From assembly GCF_024362345.1 (NCBI RefSeq), contig NZ_CP101505.1:2191501-2255500 (forward strand): DNA of 64,000 nt. The letters run 5' to 3'. The notes beneath the pieces are model-generated. The model was not told the DNA's origin, searched no databases, and saw only the letters and a program-made list of their open reading frames with translations. This document shows, one piece after another, positions 43,483 to 53,209 of this stretch (positions within the stretch are counted from its first letter, which is position 1; the number at the start of each line of letters is the position of its first letter). Source of the DNA: Polaribacter dokdonensis. Its GTDB lineage: Bacteria; Bacteroidota; Bacteroidia; Flavobacteriales; Flavobacteriaceae. The translations under genes and the position numbers were made by a program.

Positions 43483-44466
43483 ATGTCTATAAAAAACATA
43501 AGAATAGAAGTGATGCAAACTTTAGAAAAAAAGATGCAAAACTTCATGGAAACTTATTTAATTCCTGCTGAGAAAATTTGGCAACCTACAGATTTTTTAC
43601 CTAATTCTCAAGAAGATTCTTTTATTAGTGAAATAGAAGAAATTAGGGAAATCTCTAAAGAATTGCATGATGATTTTTGGGTAGTATTAGTAGGTGATAC
43701 TATTACAGAAGAAGCCTTACCAACTTATGAATCTTGGTTGTTAGATTTAGATGGGGTATCTCAAGACCCAGAAAATAGTTGGGCAAAATGGGTGAGAACC
43801 TGGACAGCTGAAGAAAACAGACATGGAGATGTTTTAAACAAATATTTATATTTATCTGGTAGAGTTAATATGCGTGAAGTAGAAATTTCTACCCAGCATT
43901 TAATTGCAGATGGCTTTGATATTGGTACATCAACAGATCCTTATAAAAACTTTGTTTATACCACCTTTCAAGAATTAGCAACTTATATTTCTCATAATAA
44001 CGTAGCTAAAATTGCACGTAAAAAAGGACACAAAGCTTTGGCTAAAATGTCTAAAATTATTGCAGGAGATGAAATGCGCCATCACCAAGCATATTCACAT
44101 TTTGTAAAAGAAATTTTTAAGATAGATCCATCAGAAATGATGTTGGCTTTTCAACACATGATGAAGCATAAAATAGTAATGCCTGCAATGCATTTAAGAG
44201 AATCATTTGGTGAAAAAGGTAGTTTATTTGATGATTTTTCTACAGTTGCTCAAAGAATAGGAGTTTACACAGGTTTTGATTATGTAGATATTTTAAAGAA
44301 ATTAAATACTACTTGGGAAATTGATAAGATAACAAATCTTACGCCTGAAGCAGAAAAAGCAAGAGATTTCTTAATGAATTTACCAGATAGAATGTACAGA
44401 ATTACAGAACGTATTAAAGTACCAGATACTGAGTTTAAATTTAAATGGATGTTACAGCCAAGTTAG
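43483..44466 (+). CDS. Acyl-ACP desaturase (soluble, ferritin-like diiron type)
   Basis: This 327-residue soluble desaturase belongs to the family of plant stearoyl-ACP desaturases. Diiron motifs are TAEENRHGDVL and AGDEMRHHQAY, with additional acidic ligands on neighbouring helices. It introduces a double bond into ACP-bound fatty acids, which would raise membrane fluidity in cold marine bacteria. The ATG is four bases after plsC, so lipid acylation and desaturation are co-transcribed. Electron donors (ferredoxin and its reductase) are encoded elsewhere; a ferredoxin-NADP reductase is at 31 kb. Confidence 0.93.
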   Translation: MSIKNIRIEVMQTLEKKMQNFMETYLIPAEKIWQPTDFLPNSQEDSFISEIEEIREISKELHDDFWVVLVGDTITEEALPTYESWLLDLDGVSQDPENSWAKWVRTWTAEENRHGDVLNKYLYLSGRVNMREVEISTQHLIADGFDIGTSTDPYKNFVYTTFQELATYISHNNVAKIARKKGHKALAKMSKIIAGDEMRHHQAYSHFVKEIFKIDPSEMMLAFQHMMKHKIVMPAMHLRESFGEKGSLFDDFSTVAQRIGVYTGFDYVDILKKLNTTWEIDKITNLTPEAEKARDFLMNLPDRMYRITERIKVPDTEFKFKWMLQPS

Positions 44467-44497
44467 TTTTAGACGTTTCTAAACTGCGAGAAAATTT

Positions 44498-44538
44498 AAA
44501 GATCCTTCAGGTTTTCAAAACCTGAAGGATCTTTTCTT
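44498..44538. terminator. Bidirectional terminator, perfect 18-bp stem
   Basis: Arms 44498-44515 and 44517-44534 (AAAGATCCTTCAGGTTTT and its complement) meet at a single C. It lies between convergent genes and is followed by T-rich sequence on the plus strand. Confidence 0.85.
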
Positions 44539-44563
44539 TTAGTAATATAATGTTATTCTAGTT

Positions 44564-45346
44564 TTAAAAATCAATATTAAAAGCATCTTTATCACTTAAG
44601 AAACCAAGTTTCTCTCTAACTTTATCTTGATTTTCTTTCTTTAAAATAGCTGATGTTGTACCAATCTTATTTTCTGCTAAAGAAGACAATTCTTCACCTA
44701 AAAAATCTACAATTATAGAGCCTCCTGAATATTGGTAATTATTAGCATCAGAACCAGTTCTGTTAACACCAATTGTGTAACTCATGTTTTCTATGGCACG
44801 TGCTTTTAAAAGTGTATCCCAAGCTTTAATTCTTGTAATTGGCCAATTAGCCATATATATCAAAAGATCGTAATTTTCGGTATTTCTAGCCCAAACAGGA
44901 AAACGTAAATCATAGCAAATTAAAGGCCTAATTTTCCAACCCTTATAATCGATAGTAAGTATTTCTTTTCCTGAGGTATAAACTTTGTGCTCACCAGCCA
45001 AAGTAAAAGAATGTCTTTTATTATAAGTATTAATTTTTCCTGAAGGATGCACAAAAACTAATCTATTATAAAATTTATTGTCTTCTTTTATAACCAAGCT
45101 TCCAATAATTGCAAAATCAAATTTTTGTGCCAACCTTTTCATCCATGTAATGCTTGATCCATTCATAGATTCAGCTACATTATTGGGGTGCATTGTAAAG
45201 CCAGTTGTAAACATTTCAGGCAATACAACTAAATCAGTAGTAGTTGGTAGATCTGTAATTTTATCTTCAAAATATTTTAAATTTTCTGAAGGATTTTCCC
45301 AAACTAAATCTGCTTGAATTCCAACTACATGTAATTCGTTTTTCAT
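44564..45346 (-). CDS. Nitrilase-superfamily amidase (omega-amidase / Nit2-like)
   Basis: This 260-residue cytoplasmic enzyme has the Glu-Lys-Cys triad: Glu in LVVLPEMFTTGF, Lys in TYNKRHSFTLAGE and Cys144 in PLICYDLRFPVW. The family closest in motif is omega-amidase (YafV/Nit2), which hydrolyses alpha-ketoglutaramate or ketosuccinamate, a salvage step after methionine or glutamine transamination. No aminotransferase gene is adjacent. It is divergent from the AddB-like gene and convergent with the desaturase. Confidence 0.9.
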   Translation of the reverse strand: MKNELHVVGIQADLVWENPSENLKYFEDKITDLPTTTDLVVLPEMFTTGFTMHPNNVAESMNGSSITWMKRLAQKFDFAIIGSLVIKEDNKFYNRLVFVHPSGKINTYNKRHSFTLAGEHKVYTSGKEILTIDYKGWKIRPLICYDLRFPVWARNTENYDLLIYMANWPITRIKAWDTLLKARAIENMSYTIGVNRTGSDANNYQYSGGSIIVDFLGEELSSLAENKIGTTSAILKKENQDKVREKLGFLSDKDAFNIDF

Positions 45347-45415
45347 TAAAATAAAATTAAGGTTTACAGAAGTATAAATGTAAGTTTTTGTAATTTAGAA
45401 AACCAAAAAAATGCT

Positions 45416-48154
45416 ATGCAATCTTTTATTTCAGAAACCTTAGACGATATTCTAAAAACAACACAATCATTTGAAGATGTGGTTTTTATTTTACCATCTC
45501 AAAGAGCAAAAGTATTTGTAAAACAAGAGTTTAAGAAAAAGATTTCTGTAGGTTTTTTACCTGAAATTTTAAACATAGAACAATTTATACAGCAAGTTTC
45601 TGGTGTTCAAAAAGCAGATAGTATACAGTTGTTATTTCATTTTTACAGCATTTATAAAAGTGTAGAAAAAAATGCTGATGCTTTTGACGTATTTTCTTCT
45701 TGGGCATTAACAGTCTTGCAAGATTTTAATGAATTAGACCAACATTTAATCAACACAAAAGATATCTTTATTTATTTAAGAGATATAGAGCGTTTACGTA
45801 AATGGTCTGTAAAAGGTACTTTTAAGGAAACTGATTTAATAAAAGATCATTATTCATTTTTAGAAAAATTGAATATTTATTATGATGCTTTCTATGCGTT
45901 TTTGATTGAGAAAAATATTGGTTACCAGGGATTAATGTATAGAGAAGCAGTAAATAAAATAGATGACTACCTGTCTAAGAACAACAAGAAAAAGTTCTTT
46001 TTTATAGGTTTTAATGCTTTAAATAAAGCAGAAGAAAAACTGTTTCAAAAAGTGTTAGAGTTGGGTAATTCTGAAATTTATTGGGATATTGATGAGGCTT
46101 TCTTTAAAACCAATCATCAAGCAGGAAAATTTATTAGAAAGTATAAAACTGAATGGAAATATTTTGAGAAAAATGCATTAAAGACAATAGGAACAAAGTT
46201 TTCACAACCTAAAGAAATAAAAGTAATTGGAGCAGCAAAAAATACTACACAAATAAAATATGTTGGTGAAGTTTTAGAAAAAATGCCAAGTTTTGCAAAT
46301 ACAGCTTTAGTTTTGGCAGATGAAACTTTGCTACCTATCACTTTAAACTCTTTACCAAAAAATATTAGTGCAATTAATATAACTATGGGTTATCCATTAA
46401 AAGATGTGCCAACAACAAGTTTATTATTTGCCATTTTTCAATTATATACCTCTCAAGAAAAACTGCAGAAAACCACCACAAATCAATTTTATTATAAAGA
46501 TGTTATTCGCTTTTTAAAACATCAATCAGTTTATGGTTTATTGAATGCTTTAGATGAGTTTACTACTCAAATAGCAAAGAACAATCAAACCTTTATAACT
46601 GAGAGTGATATTGAATATCTATTAAAAGATGAAGAAGATTTTATACAAAGTGTCATACAGAATTTATTTAAACCATTTATTTCTGTAGCAGATTTCATCA
46701 ATCAAATATTAGCTTTAATAGATGTTTTAAAGGTAAATGTAAATAGTTTAGAAAAAGAATATTTGTTTCGTTTTTATACTGCTTTTACGCAATTAAAAAC
46801 CTTGCAAACCGAGTTTGAATATTTTACCGATTTAAAAACATTATCGCAATTTTTTAAACAACTAATAGATTCAGAAAGCTTGTCTTTTCAAGGTGAACCT
46901 TTAAAGGGTTTGCAGTTAATGGGAATGTTAGAAACGCGTGTGCTAGATTTTGAAAACGTTATTTTATCATCTGCCAACGAAGGTGTTTTACCTGCAAGTA
47001 GTCAGCAAAACTCGTTTATTCCTTTTGATGTTAAAGTAGAATTTGGCTTGCCAACTTACAGAGAAAAAGATGCTATTTTTTCTTATCATTTCTTTCGATT
47101 AATGCAAAGAGCCAAGAATGTATATATTTTGTATAACACAGAACATGATGTTTTTGGGAGTGGAGAAAAAAGCAGATTTGTTACGCAATTAGAAATGATG
47201 AGAACAGATGTTATTCAAAAAATAGTATCTCCAAAAGTAGTTCCTCAAAATTCAGAATTAAAAGAAGTTGCTAAAAATGACGAAGTTCTAAAAAGATTAA
47301 AAGAGATTGCAAAATCTGGTTTTTCACCTTCTTCATTAACGAATTACCTGTACAACCCTATTGCATTTTACAAACAGAAAATTTTAAGAATTAAAGAGTT
47401 TGATGATGTAGAAGAAACTGTAGCCTACAATACTTTAGGTACCATAGTTCATGAAACATTAGATGAATTGTATAAACCATTTATTGGTAAGTTTTTGCAA
47501 GAAGAAGATGTGGCTACAATGCAAACAAAATTTAAAGATTTAATTGTTAAATATTTTAAAATCGAATTTAAAAACGGAGATATTTCCACAGGAAAAAATC
47601 GATTGATTTTTGAGGTAGCCAATCGATTTGTGAGCAATTTTTTATCCAAAGAAATTGCGCTTTTAAAAGACAAAAACAACCAATTAAAAATTATTGCAAC
47701 AGAAGAAAATTTAGCTGCAGAAATTACTATTGATGGTTTAGATTTCCCAATTAAATTACATGGTAATGTAGATAGAGTAGATGAATTAAATGGAGAGATA
47801 CGTATTATAGATTATAAATCTGGAATGGTTAAAGGTTCTGAATTAAAAGTTCTGGATCTTGAAGAATTAAGAACTAAAGAACAATACAAAGCTATTCAGG
47901 TTTTACTTTATGCTTACCTATTTACAAAAAATAAAAAGTTCGATTTTTCTAAAAATTTAAAAGGCGGAATTTATTCTTTTAAAAACCTAAATGAAGGTTT
48001 CTTGAGTATCAATTTTTCATCTAACTATAGAAATCCAGAAACAAATATAACCCAAGAAAAGCTGGATGTGTTTATAGCTAAACTAAAAAGTTACCTATTA
48101 GAAATATATAATATGGAACTAGGTTTTTTAGAACCTGCAGATTTAAAATACTAA
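45416..48154 (+). CDS. AddB-like protein with C-terminal PD-(D/E)XK nuclease
   Basis: This 912-residue protein has a long N-terminal region related to the inactivated helicase part of AddB/RexB and a C-terminal RecB-like nuclease domain. The nuclease motif is RIIDYKSG (Asp799, Lys801), preceded by GTIVHETLDELY and GNVDRVDEL. The central MGMLETRVLDFENVILSSANEGVLP is typical of AddB-type proteins. AddAB repairs double-strand breaks by end resection. No addA gene is adjacent, so a partner would be elsewhere. No Cys cluster for the AddB iron-sulfur site is obvious, unlike Bacillus AddB. Confidence 0.85.
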   Translation: MQSFISETLDDILKTTQSFEDVVFILPSQRAKVFVKQEFKKKISVGFLPEILNIEQFIQQVSGVQKADSIQLLFHFYSIYKSVEKNADAFDVFSSWALTVLQDFNELDQHLINTKDIFIYLRDIERLRKWSVKGTFKETDLIKDHYSFLEKLNIYYDAFYAFLIEKNIGYQGLMYREAVNKIDDYLSKNNKKKFFFIGFNALNKAEEKLFQKVLELGNSEIYWDIDEAFFKTNHQAGKFIRKYKTEWKYFEKNALKTIGTKFSQPKEIKVIGAAKNTTQIKYVGEVLEKMPSFANTALVLADETLLPITLNSLPKNISAINITMGYPLKDVPTTSLLFAIFQLYTSQEKLQKTTTNQFYYKDVIRFLKHQSVYGLLNALDEFTTQIAKNNQTFITESDIEYLLKDEEDFIQSVIQNLFKPFISVADFINQILALIDVLKVNVNSLEKEYLFRFYTAFTQLKTLQTEFEYFTDLKTLSQFFKQLIDSESLSFQGEPLKGLQLMGMLETRVLDFENVILSSANEGVLPASSQQNSFIPFDVKVEFGLPTYREKDAIFSYHFFRLMQRAKNVYILYNTEHDVFGSGEKSRFVTQLEMMRTDVIQKIVSPKVVPQNSELKEVAKNDEVLKRLKEIAKSGFSPSSLTNYLYNPIAFYKQKILRIKEFDDVEETVAYNTLGTIVHETLDELYKPFIGKFLQEEDVATMQTKFKDLIVKYFKIEFKNGDISTGKNRLIFEVANRFVSNFLSKEIALLKDKNNQLKIIATEENLAAEITIDGLDFPIKLHGNVDRVDELNGEIRIIDYKSGMVKGSELKVLDLEELRTKEQYKAIQVLLYAYLFTKNKKFDFSKNLKGGIYSFKNLNEGFLSINFSSNYRNPETNITQEKLDVFIAKLKSYLLEIYNMELGFLEPADLKY

Positions 48155-48156
48155 AC

Positions 48157-48948
48157 TTATTTGCCTTTTAAAACTAATAGAGGAACGTTTGTAAAAAACT
48201 CTTCTTTTAAAATGGTGCTTTTTTCCCAAAGCTTTTTAAAGAAACCTCTTTTACGTCTAAATACACAAAGCATATCTGGGTTGTGTGTATTTATATGCTC
48301 TAAAACACCTTGAAAAGTAGTGGCATTTTCTGTTACAGTTAATGAGCTTTGAAGTTTCGCTAAATTCTCGTTTATCACTAAATCTAACTCAGTATAATTA
48401 GGTGTTTTTACCAATAATAAGTTCACTTTTGCTTCAAAATTATCAGCAATAAATTGCAAAGGTTTTAATGCGGTTTTGCTCTCTATATTACCAGATTTAA
48501 ATGCTGTTAATATATTAAGAACAGGTTTGTACTTATATCCTTCAGGTACTGTTAACAATGGTATTTCTGTTTGCTTTACTAAGCTGCCAGCAGTTTTTCC
48601 TAAAAATAATTCTTCTTTAATAGAGTTACTTTTAGCACCAACAATAATTAAATCTATTCCTAGTTCTTCATTAATACCTTCTACACTGTCTATTAAAGAA
48701 CCTTTTGCAGAAATTAATTGAATCTTTACATCTTTTGTATCAGAAGCACTAACCATTGTTCTTAAATACAAGTTAGTTTCACGCTCTATGATTTTATCTA
48801 AATTAATCATAGTACCAGCTTTAGACTGTGAGCTATAAGCCCTAAAAACAAAAACCTTTGCACTAATTTCTGAAGCGAAATCTATGGCATATTGTAAAGT
48901 GTTTAAAGCATTCTCTGTAAAACCTATGGGTACTAGAATATTTTGCAT
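48157..48948 (-). CDS. Universal stress protein, tandem UspA domains
   Basis: This 263-residue protein consists of two UspA-like domains (about 1-145 and 150-263). Start: ATG 48948 (MQNILVPIGFTENAL), preferred to a TTG six bases upstream. The ATP-loop of the first domain is partly kept (IIVGAKSNSIKEELFLGKTAGSLV), with Ser where the second Gly of G-2X-G is expected. The second domain (LNILTAFKSGN, DMLCVFRRKRGFFKK) is more divergent. The protein is probably a stress-related nucleotide-binding factor. Its stop is two bases from the AddB-like gene's stop. Confidence 0.88.
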   Translation of the reverse strand: MQNILVPIGFTENALNTLQYAIDFASEISAKVFVFRAYSSQSKAGTMINLDKIIERETNLYLRTMVSASDTKDVKIQLISAKGSLIDSVEGINEELGIDLIIVGAKSNSIKEELFLGKTAGSLVKQTEIPLLTVPEGYKYKPVLNILTAFKSGNIESKTALKPLQFIADNFEAKVNLLLVKTPNYTELDLVINENLAKLQSSLTVTENATTFQGVLEHINTHNPDMLCVFRRKRGFFKKLWEKSTILKEEFFTNVPLLVLKGK

Positions 48949-48967
48949 AATCAATTTAATTTTAAAA

Positions 48968-48975
48968 CAAAGTTA
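48968..48975 (-). promoter_or_regulatory. -7 box for the usp gene
   Basis: TAACTTTG on the minus strand matches TAnnTTTG, 19 bases before the ATG at 48948. Confidence 0.55.
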
Positions 48976-49018
48976 CTCATTTTTTAAAAAGTAAAAGCAG
49001 TTCTCGTTTTTAGATATG

Positions 49019-49026
49019 TACCTTTG
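49019..49026 (+). promoter_or_regulatory. -7 box for the MATE gene
   Basis: TACCTTTG matches TAnnTTTG. It overlaps an upstream TTG at 49024, so that codon cannot be the start; the TTG at 49042 is 15 bases downstream. Confidence 0.55.
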
Positions 49027-49041
49027 TTAAAAAGCATCGTT

Positions 49042-50373
49042 TTGAAGGCAGATATTAGTTTTAAAAACATCAATAAATTGGCAATTCCTGCTTTAATTGC
49101 TGGTATAGCAGAGCCACTTTTGTCCATTACAGATACAGCAATTATTGGTAATATAAATGATAATGCTACTGAAAGCTTGGCAGCTGTTGGTATTGTTGGG
49201 GCTTTTATTTCTATGCTAATCTGGGTTTTTGGGCAAATAAGAAGTGCTATTTCATCTATCATATCACAATATGTGGGTGCTAATAAAATCGATGAAATTC
49301 AGAAATTACCCATACAAGCAATTGCTATTATAATTACTGGTAGTCTATGTATTTTGGCTATAAGTTATCCTTTTGCTAAAGAAATATTTCAGTTTTATAA
49401 TGCATCTGGTCAGGTTTTAGAATATTGCATTACCTATTTTAAAATAAGAATTTTCGGGTTTCCTTTTTCGTTATTTGTATTTGCAATTTTTGGTGTTTTT
49501 AGAGGATTACAAAACACTTTTTATCCAATGATTATTGCAATAGTAGGTGCTGTTTTAAATATTATTCTCGATTTAATTTTTGTGTATGGAATAGAAGGTT
49601 ACATACCAGCAATGCAAATTGAAGGAGCAGCTTATGCAAGTGTAATTGCACAAATAACAATGGCAATTATTGCTATTATTTTGTTGATTAAAAAAACCAA
49701 CATTTCTTTAAAATTCTCATTACCATTTCATGTAGAAATACCAAAATTATTGGGAATGATTGGTAATCTATTCATTAGAACTTTAGCACTAAACACAGCA
49801 TTGTACTTTGCAACTTCTTATGCTACAGATTATGGAGCAGCCTATATTGCAGCCTACACAATTGGCATTAATATATGGTTATTAGGTGCTTTTATGATAG
49901 ATGGTTATTCTAGTGCAGGTAATATTTTATCAGGTAAATTATTAGGTGCAAAGAATTATAAATCTTTGGTAGAATTAAGTAATAAATTATTTAAATATGG
50001 TATTGTTACTGGTTCACTTATAGCTTTAACAGGTTTTATTTTTTACAATTTTATAGGTGAAATTTTCACGAAGGAAACAGATGTTTTAACCCAGTTTTAT
50101 AATGTTTTTTGGATAGTTTTACTAACACAGCCTATAAGCGCTATAACATTTATTTTTGATGGTATGTTTAAAGGAATGGGTAAAATGAAATATTTACGAA
50201 ACGTATTACTATTCTCTACAGGATTTGTATTTATACCAACCTTATTAATCTGTGATTATTTCGATTTAAAACTAACAGCCATTTGGATAGCTTTTACATT
50301 ATGGATTATGGCTAGGGGAATACCATTAATAATTAAATTCAGACAATTATTTTTACCCTTAGTAAAAGACTAG
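49042..50373 (+). CDS. MATE-family efflux transporter (DinF-like)
   Basis: This 443-residue protein has twelve hydrophobic helices. It starts from TTG 49042 (MKADISFKNINKLAIPAL), since the earlier in-frame TTG lies inside the promoter. MATE features are LAIPALIAGIAEPLLSITDTAIIG and FGQIRSAISSIISQYVGA in the first half, and NIWLLGAFMIDGYSSAGNIL and LLTQPISAITFIFDGMFKGMG in the second. MATE pumps export cationic drugs or metabolites with Na+ or H+. The gene is divergent from usp and followed by a lipoprotein and a kinase. Confidence 0.9.
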   Translation: MKADISFKNINKLAIPALIAGIAEPLLSITDTAIIGNINDNATESLAAVGIVGAFISMLIWVFGQIRSAISSIISQYVGANKIDEIQKLPIQAIAIIITGSLCILAISYPFAKEIFQFYNASGQVLEYCITYFKIRIFGFPFSLFVFAIFGVFRGLQNTFYPMIIAIVGAVLNIILDLIFVYGIEGYIPAMQIEGAAYASVIAQITMAIIAIILLIKKTNISLKFSLPFHVEIPKLLGMIGNLFIRTLALNTALYFATSYATDYGAAYIAAYTIGINIWLLGAFMIDGYSSAGNILSGKLLGAKNYKSLVELSNKLFKYGIVTGSLIALTGFIFYNFIGEIFTKETDVLTQFYNVFWIVLLTQPISAITFIFDGMFKGMGKMKYLRNVLLFSTGFVFIPTLLICDYFDLKLTAIWIAFTLWIMARGIPLIIKFRQLFLPLVKD

Positions 50374-50414
50374 TTTAATATTTATAATATCTTGTACTTC
50401 TAAAGTCACTGAGA

Positions 50415-50879
50415 ATGAAACAAAAACATTTATTATTAATTTTAATTTTTGGAACGCTTATTGTTGCTTGTAAAAAAGAAAAATCTTTAGAAGAATATAT
50501 GATTAACTCCTGGCAAACTACTTACATGAAAATAGAAATGCCAACGTATGAAAAGTCAGATTCTTTATATGTTTATGAAGATAAGTTTGACAATAATCCA
50601 GAGTTAGTTGCGCAATCTACTTATAATGCAGATGGTACATTTAATGCTTGGTTTGTAAACCCTAAAGGAGAGAAAGTTTCAGAATCTTCAGGTAATTGGA
50701 GTGTAAAAAACGATTCACTTTTTGTAGATTTCTTCTATAATAATAGAGATATAAAAGTAGGATATCAAATTACAGAAACAGAAGAAGGTTTTACTGGTAA
50801 AAGTAAATTTGATTGGGATAATGATGGTGAACTAGATGATTTTCTATTGATGAAAACAAAACGAATTAAAATACAATAA
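50415..50879 (+). CDS. Small lipoprotein, lipocalin-like
   Basis: This 154-residue lipoprotein has lipobox LIVAC (Cys19) followed by KKEKSLEE. The mature part has a WQTTYMKIEM start, GTFNAWFVNPKG, SGNWSVKNDSLFVDF and a C-terminal DWDNDGELDDFLLMKT acidic turn, which resembles short lipocalin-like Bacteroidota proteins that begin with W and end with a beta barrel closing strand. The role is unknown. It lies two bases upstream of the sensor kinase, so co-expression is expected and it could be an envelope input or accessory protein for it. Confidence 0.8.
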   Translation: MKQKHLLLILIFGTLIVACKKEKSLEEYMINSWQTTYMKIEMPTYEKSDSLYVYEDKFDNNPELVAQSTYNADGTFNAWFVNPKGEKVSESSGNWSVKNDSLFVDFFYNNRDIKVGYQITETEEGFTGKSKFDWDNDGELDDFLLMKTKRIKIQ

Positions 50880-50881
50880 GG

Positions 50882-52339
50882 TTGTTCAAAATAAAAAATG
50901 TTTCTTTAAGAATCCGCATCTTTTTATCGATGATAATTTTGGTGCTTTTGGCATCAATATTAATACTAGTGGTTACAGTAATTCAGTATGATGAGCAAAC
51001 CAAAGACTACAATATTCAACGTTTTGAAAGAAAGGAAGCTACAACTATAGAAACCATAAACTTAGAGCTTACCAACAAAACTAGTTACCCTGTAAATACC
51101 AAAAACTTGGCAATGATTTTCCAAGAACGTGTTTATGAAATATCATCAATTAACAAATTAAACGTATCCATTTTTGATTTACATGGTAATTTATTGGTTT
51201 CTTCTAAAACCAATGCTTTCGAAGAAAACAAAACAAAGCCACTTTCTTATGAGACTTTAAATGACTTGTCTCAAAACTCCAATCATAGAATTTTTAAAAG
51301 TAGAGAAGTAGAAGGTGATGGATATCAATCCTCATATACATACATCAACGATCCTAAATTTAAACGAATAGGAATACTAGAATTACAATTTACGCAAGAC
51401 AATTCAGAAATAGAGTATGAGTTAGAAGAGTTTATTAAAAGGCTAAGTTTGGTTTACATTTTAATGTTTTTAATAGCAATTGCTTTGGCCTATTTCTTAT
51501 CAAGTTACATTACAAGATCTATCAATTCAATTTCAGATAGAATGCAACAAACGCGTTTAAATGAAAGAAACGAAAAAATAATGTTGGGTTCAGCAAGCTC
51601 AGAAATAGAGGTTTTGGTAGATGCTTATAATAGTATGATAGATCAGCTAGAAGAAAGTGCAGCAAAATTGGCAAAAAGTGAGCGTGAGCAGGCTTGGAGA
51701 GAAATGGCAAAACAAGTAGCACATGAAATTAAAAATCCGCTTACACCAATGAGACTTACAGTGCAAAGTTTTGAGCGTAAGTTTAATCCTGATGATGAAA
51801 ATATAAAAGAAAAACTAGCAGAATATAGTCAAACATTAATTCAGCAAATAGATGTAATGAGTTCTATTGCCTCTGCATTTTCAGATTTTGCAAAAATGCC
51901 AAGTCAGAAAAGAGAACGTATAAATGTAGTAAGTGTAGTAAAACTTGCCCTAGATATTTTTAACGAAGATTATATAAGTTACTTGCCAAGTGAAGATGAA
52001 ATATATGCCAATTTAGATAAAACGCAATTAATTAGAATTGTAAATAATTTGGTAAAAAACGCAACACAAGCTGCAGATAAAGAGGAAAATCCGTTAATAG
52101 AAGTTAAAGTTATTTCTGATGCAAAAAATGTAACTATTTTAGTATCTGATAATGGAAAAGGAATTGCTGATGATGTGAAAGATTTAATCTTTGAGCCAAA
52201 ATTTACCACAAAAACAAGTGGAATGGGTCTTGGTTTAGGAATGATAAAAAACATTATAGAGGCTTATGATGGCTCTATTTCATTTACGTCTAGAGTTGGA
52301 GAAGGTACCGTTTTTACTGTAATTTTGCCAAAAGAATAA
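50882..52339 (+). CDS. Sensor histidine kinase (NtrY-like, HAMP)
   Basis: This 485-residue membrane kinase starts from TTG 50882 (MFKIKNVSLRIRIFLS), as no ATG is near. Order: TM1 (about 12-34), periplasmic sensor domain (35-185), TM2 (about 190-210), HAMP (211-265), HisKA with phospho-acceptor His281 (VAHEIKNPLTPMRLTVQSF) and HATPase with N box (VNNLVKNATQAA), Asp423 of DNGKGI and GMGLGLGMIKNI. The HEIKNPLTP form is typical of NtrY-type kinases. No response regulator is adjacent; the receiver cluster at 14.5 kb is a possible but unproved partner. Confidence 0.93.
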   Translation: MFKIKNVSLRIRIFLSMIILVLLASILILVVTVIQYDEQTKDYNIQRFERKEATTIETINLELTNKTSYPVNTKNLAMIFQERVYEISSINKLNVSIFDLHGNLLVSSKTNAFEENKTKPLSYETLNDLSQNSNHRIFKSREVEGDGYQSSYTYINDPKFKRIGILELQFTQDNSEIEYELEEFIKRLSLVYILMFLIAIALAYFLSSYITRSINSISDRMQQTRLNERNEKIMLGSASSEIEVLVDAYNSMIDQLEESAAKLAKSEREQAWREMAKQVAHEIKNPLTPMRLTVQSFERKFNPDDENIKEKLAEYSQTLIQQIDVMSSIASAFSDFAKMPSQKRERINVVSVVKLALDIFNEDYISYLPSEDEIYANLDKTQLIRIVNNLVKNATQAADKEENPLIEVKVISDAKNVTILVSDNGKGIADDVKDLIFEPKFTTKTSGMGLGLGMIKNIIEAYDGSISFTSRVGEGTVFTVILPKE

Positions 52340-52370
52340 AATAATCATACAATAACTTAAAGGATATAAA

Positions 52371-53153
52371 ATGAGTTTTAATAATATTTTAGTAGATAAA
52401 AATGATGCGTTAGCACAGATTACCATCAACAGACCAAAAAAGTTAAATGCATTAAATAAAGAAACAATTACAGAACTAAGCACAGCTTTTACAGATTTAG
52501 AAAATGATGAAGTTGTAAGAGTAATTATTTTAACGGGTTCAGGAGAAAAAGCATTTGTAGCAGGTGCAGATATTTCTGAATTTGCTAACTTTTCTGTAGA
52601 AGAAGGTGGAGTACTAGCAAGAAAAGGTCAAGAAATGTTGTTTGACTTGGTAGAAAACTTATCAAAACCAGTAATTGCAGCAGTAAATGGTTTTGCTTTA
52701 GGTGGTGGTTTAGAATTGGCAATGTCATGTCATTTTAGAATTGCATCAGACAATGCAAAAATGGGATTACCAGAAGTTTCATTAGGTGTTATACCTGGTT
52801 ATGGAGGTACACAACGTTTATCTCAATTAGTAGGTAAAGGTAAAGCTATGGAGCTTGTAATGACTGCTGGAATGATTCCTGCAGATGAGGCATTATCTTT
52901 AGGGTTGGTAAACCATGTAACTACCCAAGAAGAACTAGTGCCACTTGCCAATAAATTAGCAAGTAAAATTATGAGAAATTCATCTGTTGCTATTTCAGGC
53001 GCCATTAAAGCAATTAATGCCAATTACAAAGAAGGTGTAAATGGTTATGATGTAGAAATAGAAGAGTTTGGTAATTGCTTTGGAACAGAAGATTTTAAAG
53101 AAGGTACTACAGCTTTCCTAGAAAAAAGGAAACCTAATTTTCCAAATAGATAG
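52371..53153 (+). CDS. Enoyl-CoA hydratase/isomerase
   Basis: This 260-residue crotonase-fold enzyme hydrates enoyl-CoA in beta-oxidation. It has the INRPKKLNALNKE start, GSGEKAFVAGADISEF, the oxyanion-hole GFALGGGLELAMSCHF (with the first catalytic Glu) and PEVSLGVIPGYGGTQRL (second Glu). C-terminal GCFGTEDFKEGTTAFLEKRKP-type sequence is typical. It is 31 bases downstream of the kinase, perhaps in the same transcript; no other fatty-acid degradation gene is adjacent. A strong terminator follows. Confidence 0.94.
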   Translation: MSFNNILVDKNDALAQITINRPKKLNALNKETITELSTAFTDLENDEVVRVIILTGSGEKAFVAGADISEFANFSVEEGGVLARKGQEMLFDLVENLSKPVIAAVNGFALGGGLELAMSCHFRIASDNAKMGLPEVSLGVIPGYGGTQRLSQLVGKGKAMELVMTAGMIPADEALSLGLVNHVTTQEELVPLANKLASKIMRNSSVAISGAIKAINANYKEGVNGYDVEIEEFGNCFGTEDFKEGTTAFLEKRKPNFPNR

Positions 53154-53160
53154 ATAAAAA

Positions 53161-53192
53161 AAAACGAGCCTATTAAGGCTCGTTCTTTTTTT
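53161..53192. terminator. Terminator between enoyl-CoA hydratase and a secreted protein
   Basis: The stem AACGAGCC/GGCTCGTT (53163-53170 with 53177-53184) is flanked by an A run before and T run after. It serves the plus strand and possibly the convergent gene. Confidence 0.9.
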
Positions 53193-53209
53193 TGGCGAAA
53201 AGTATATAC

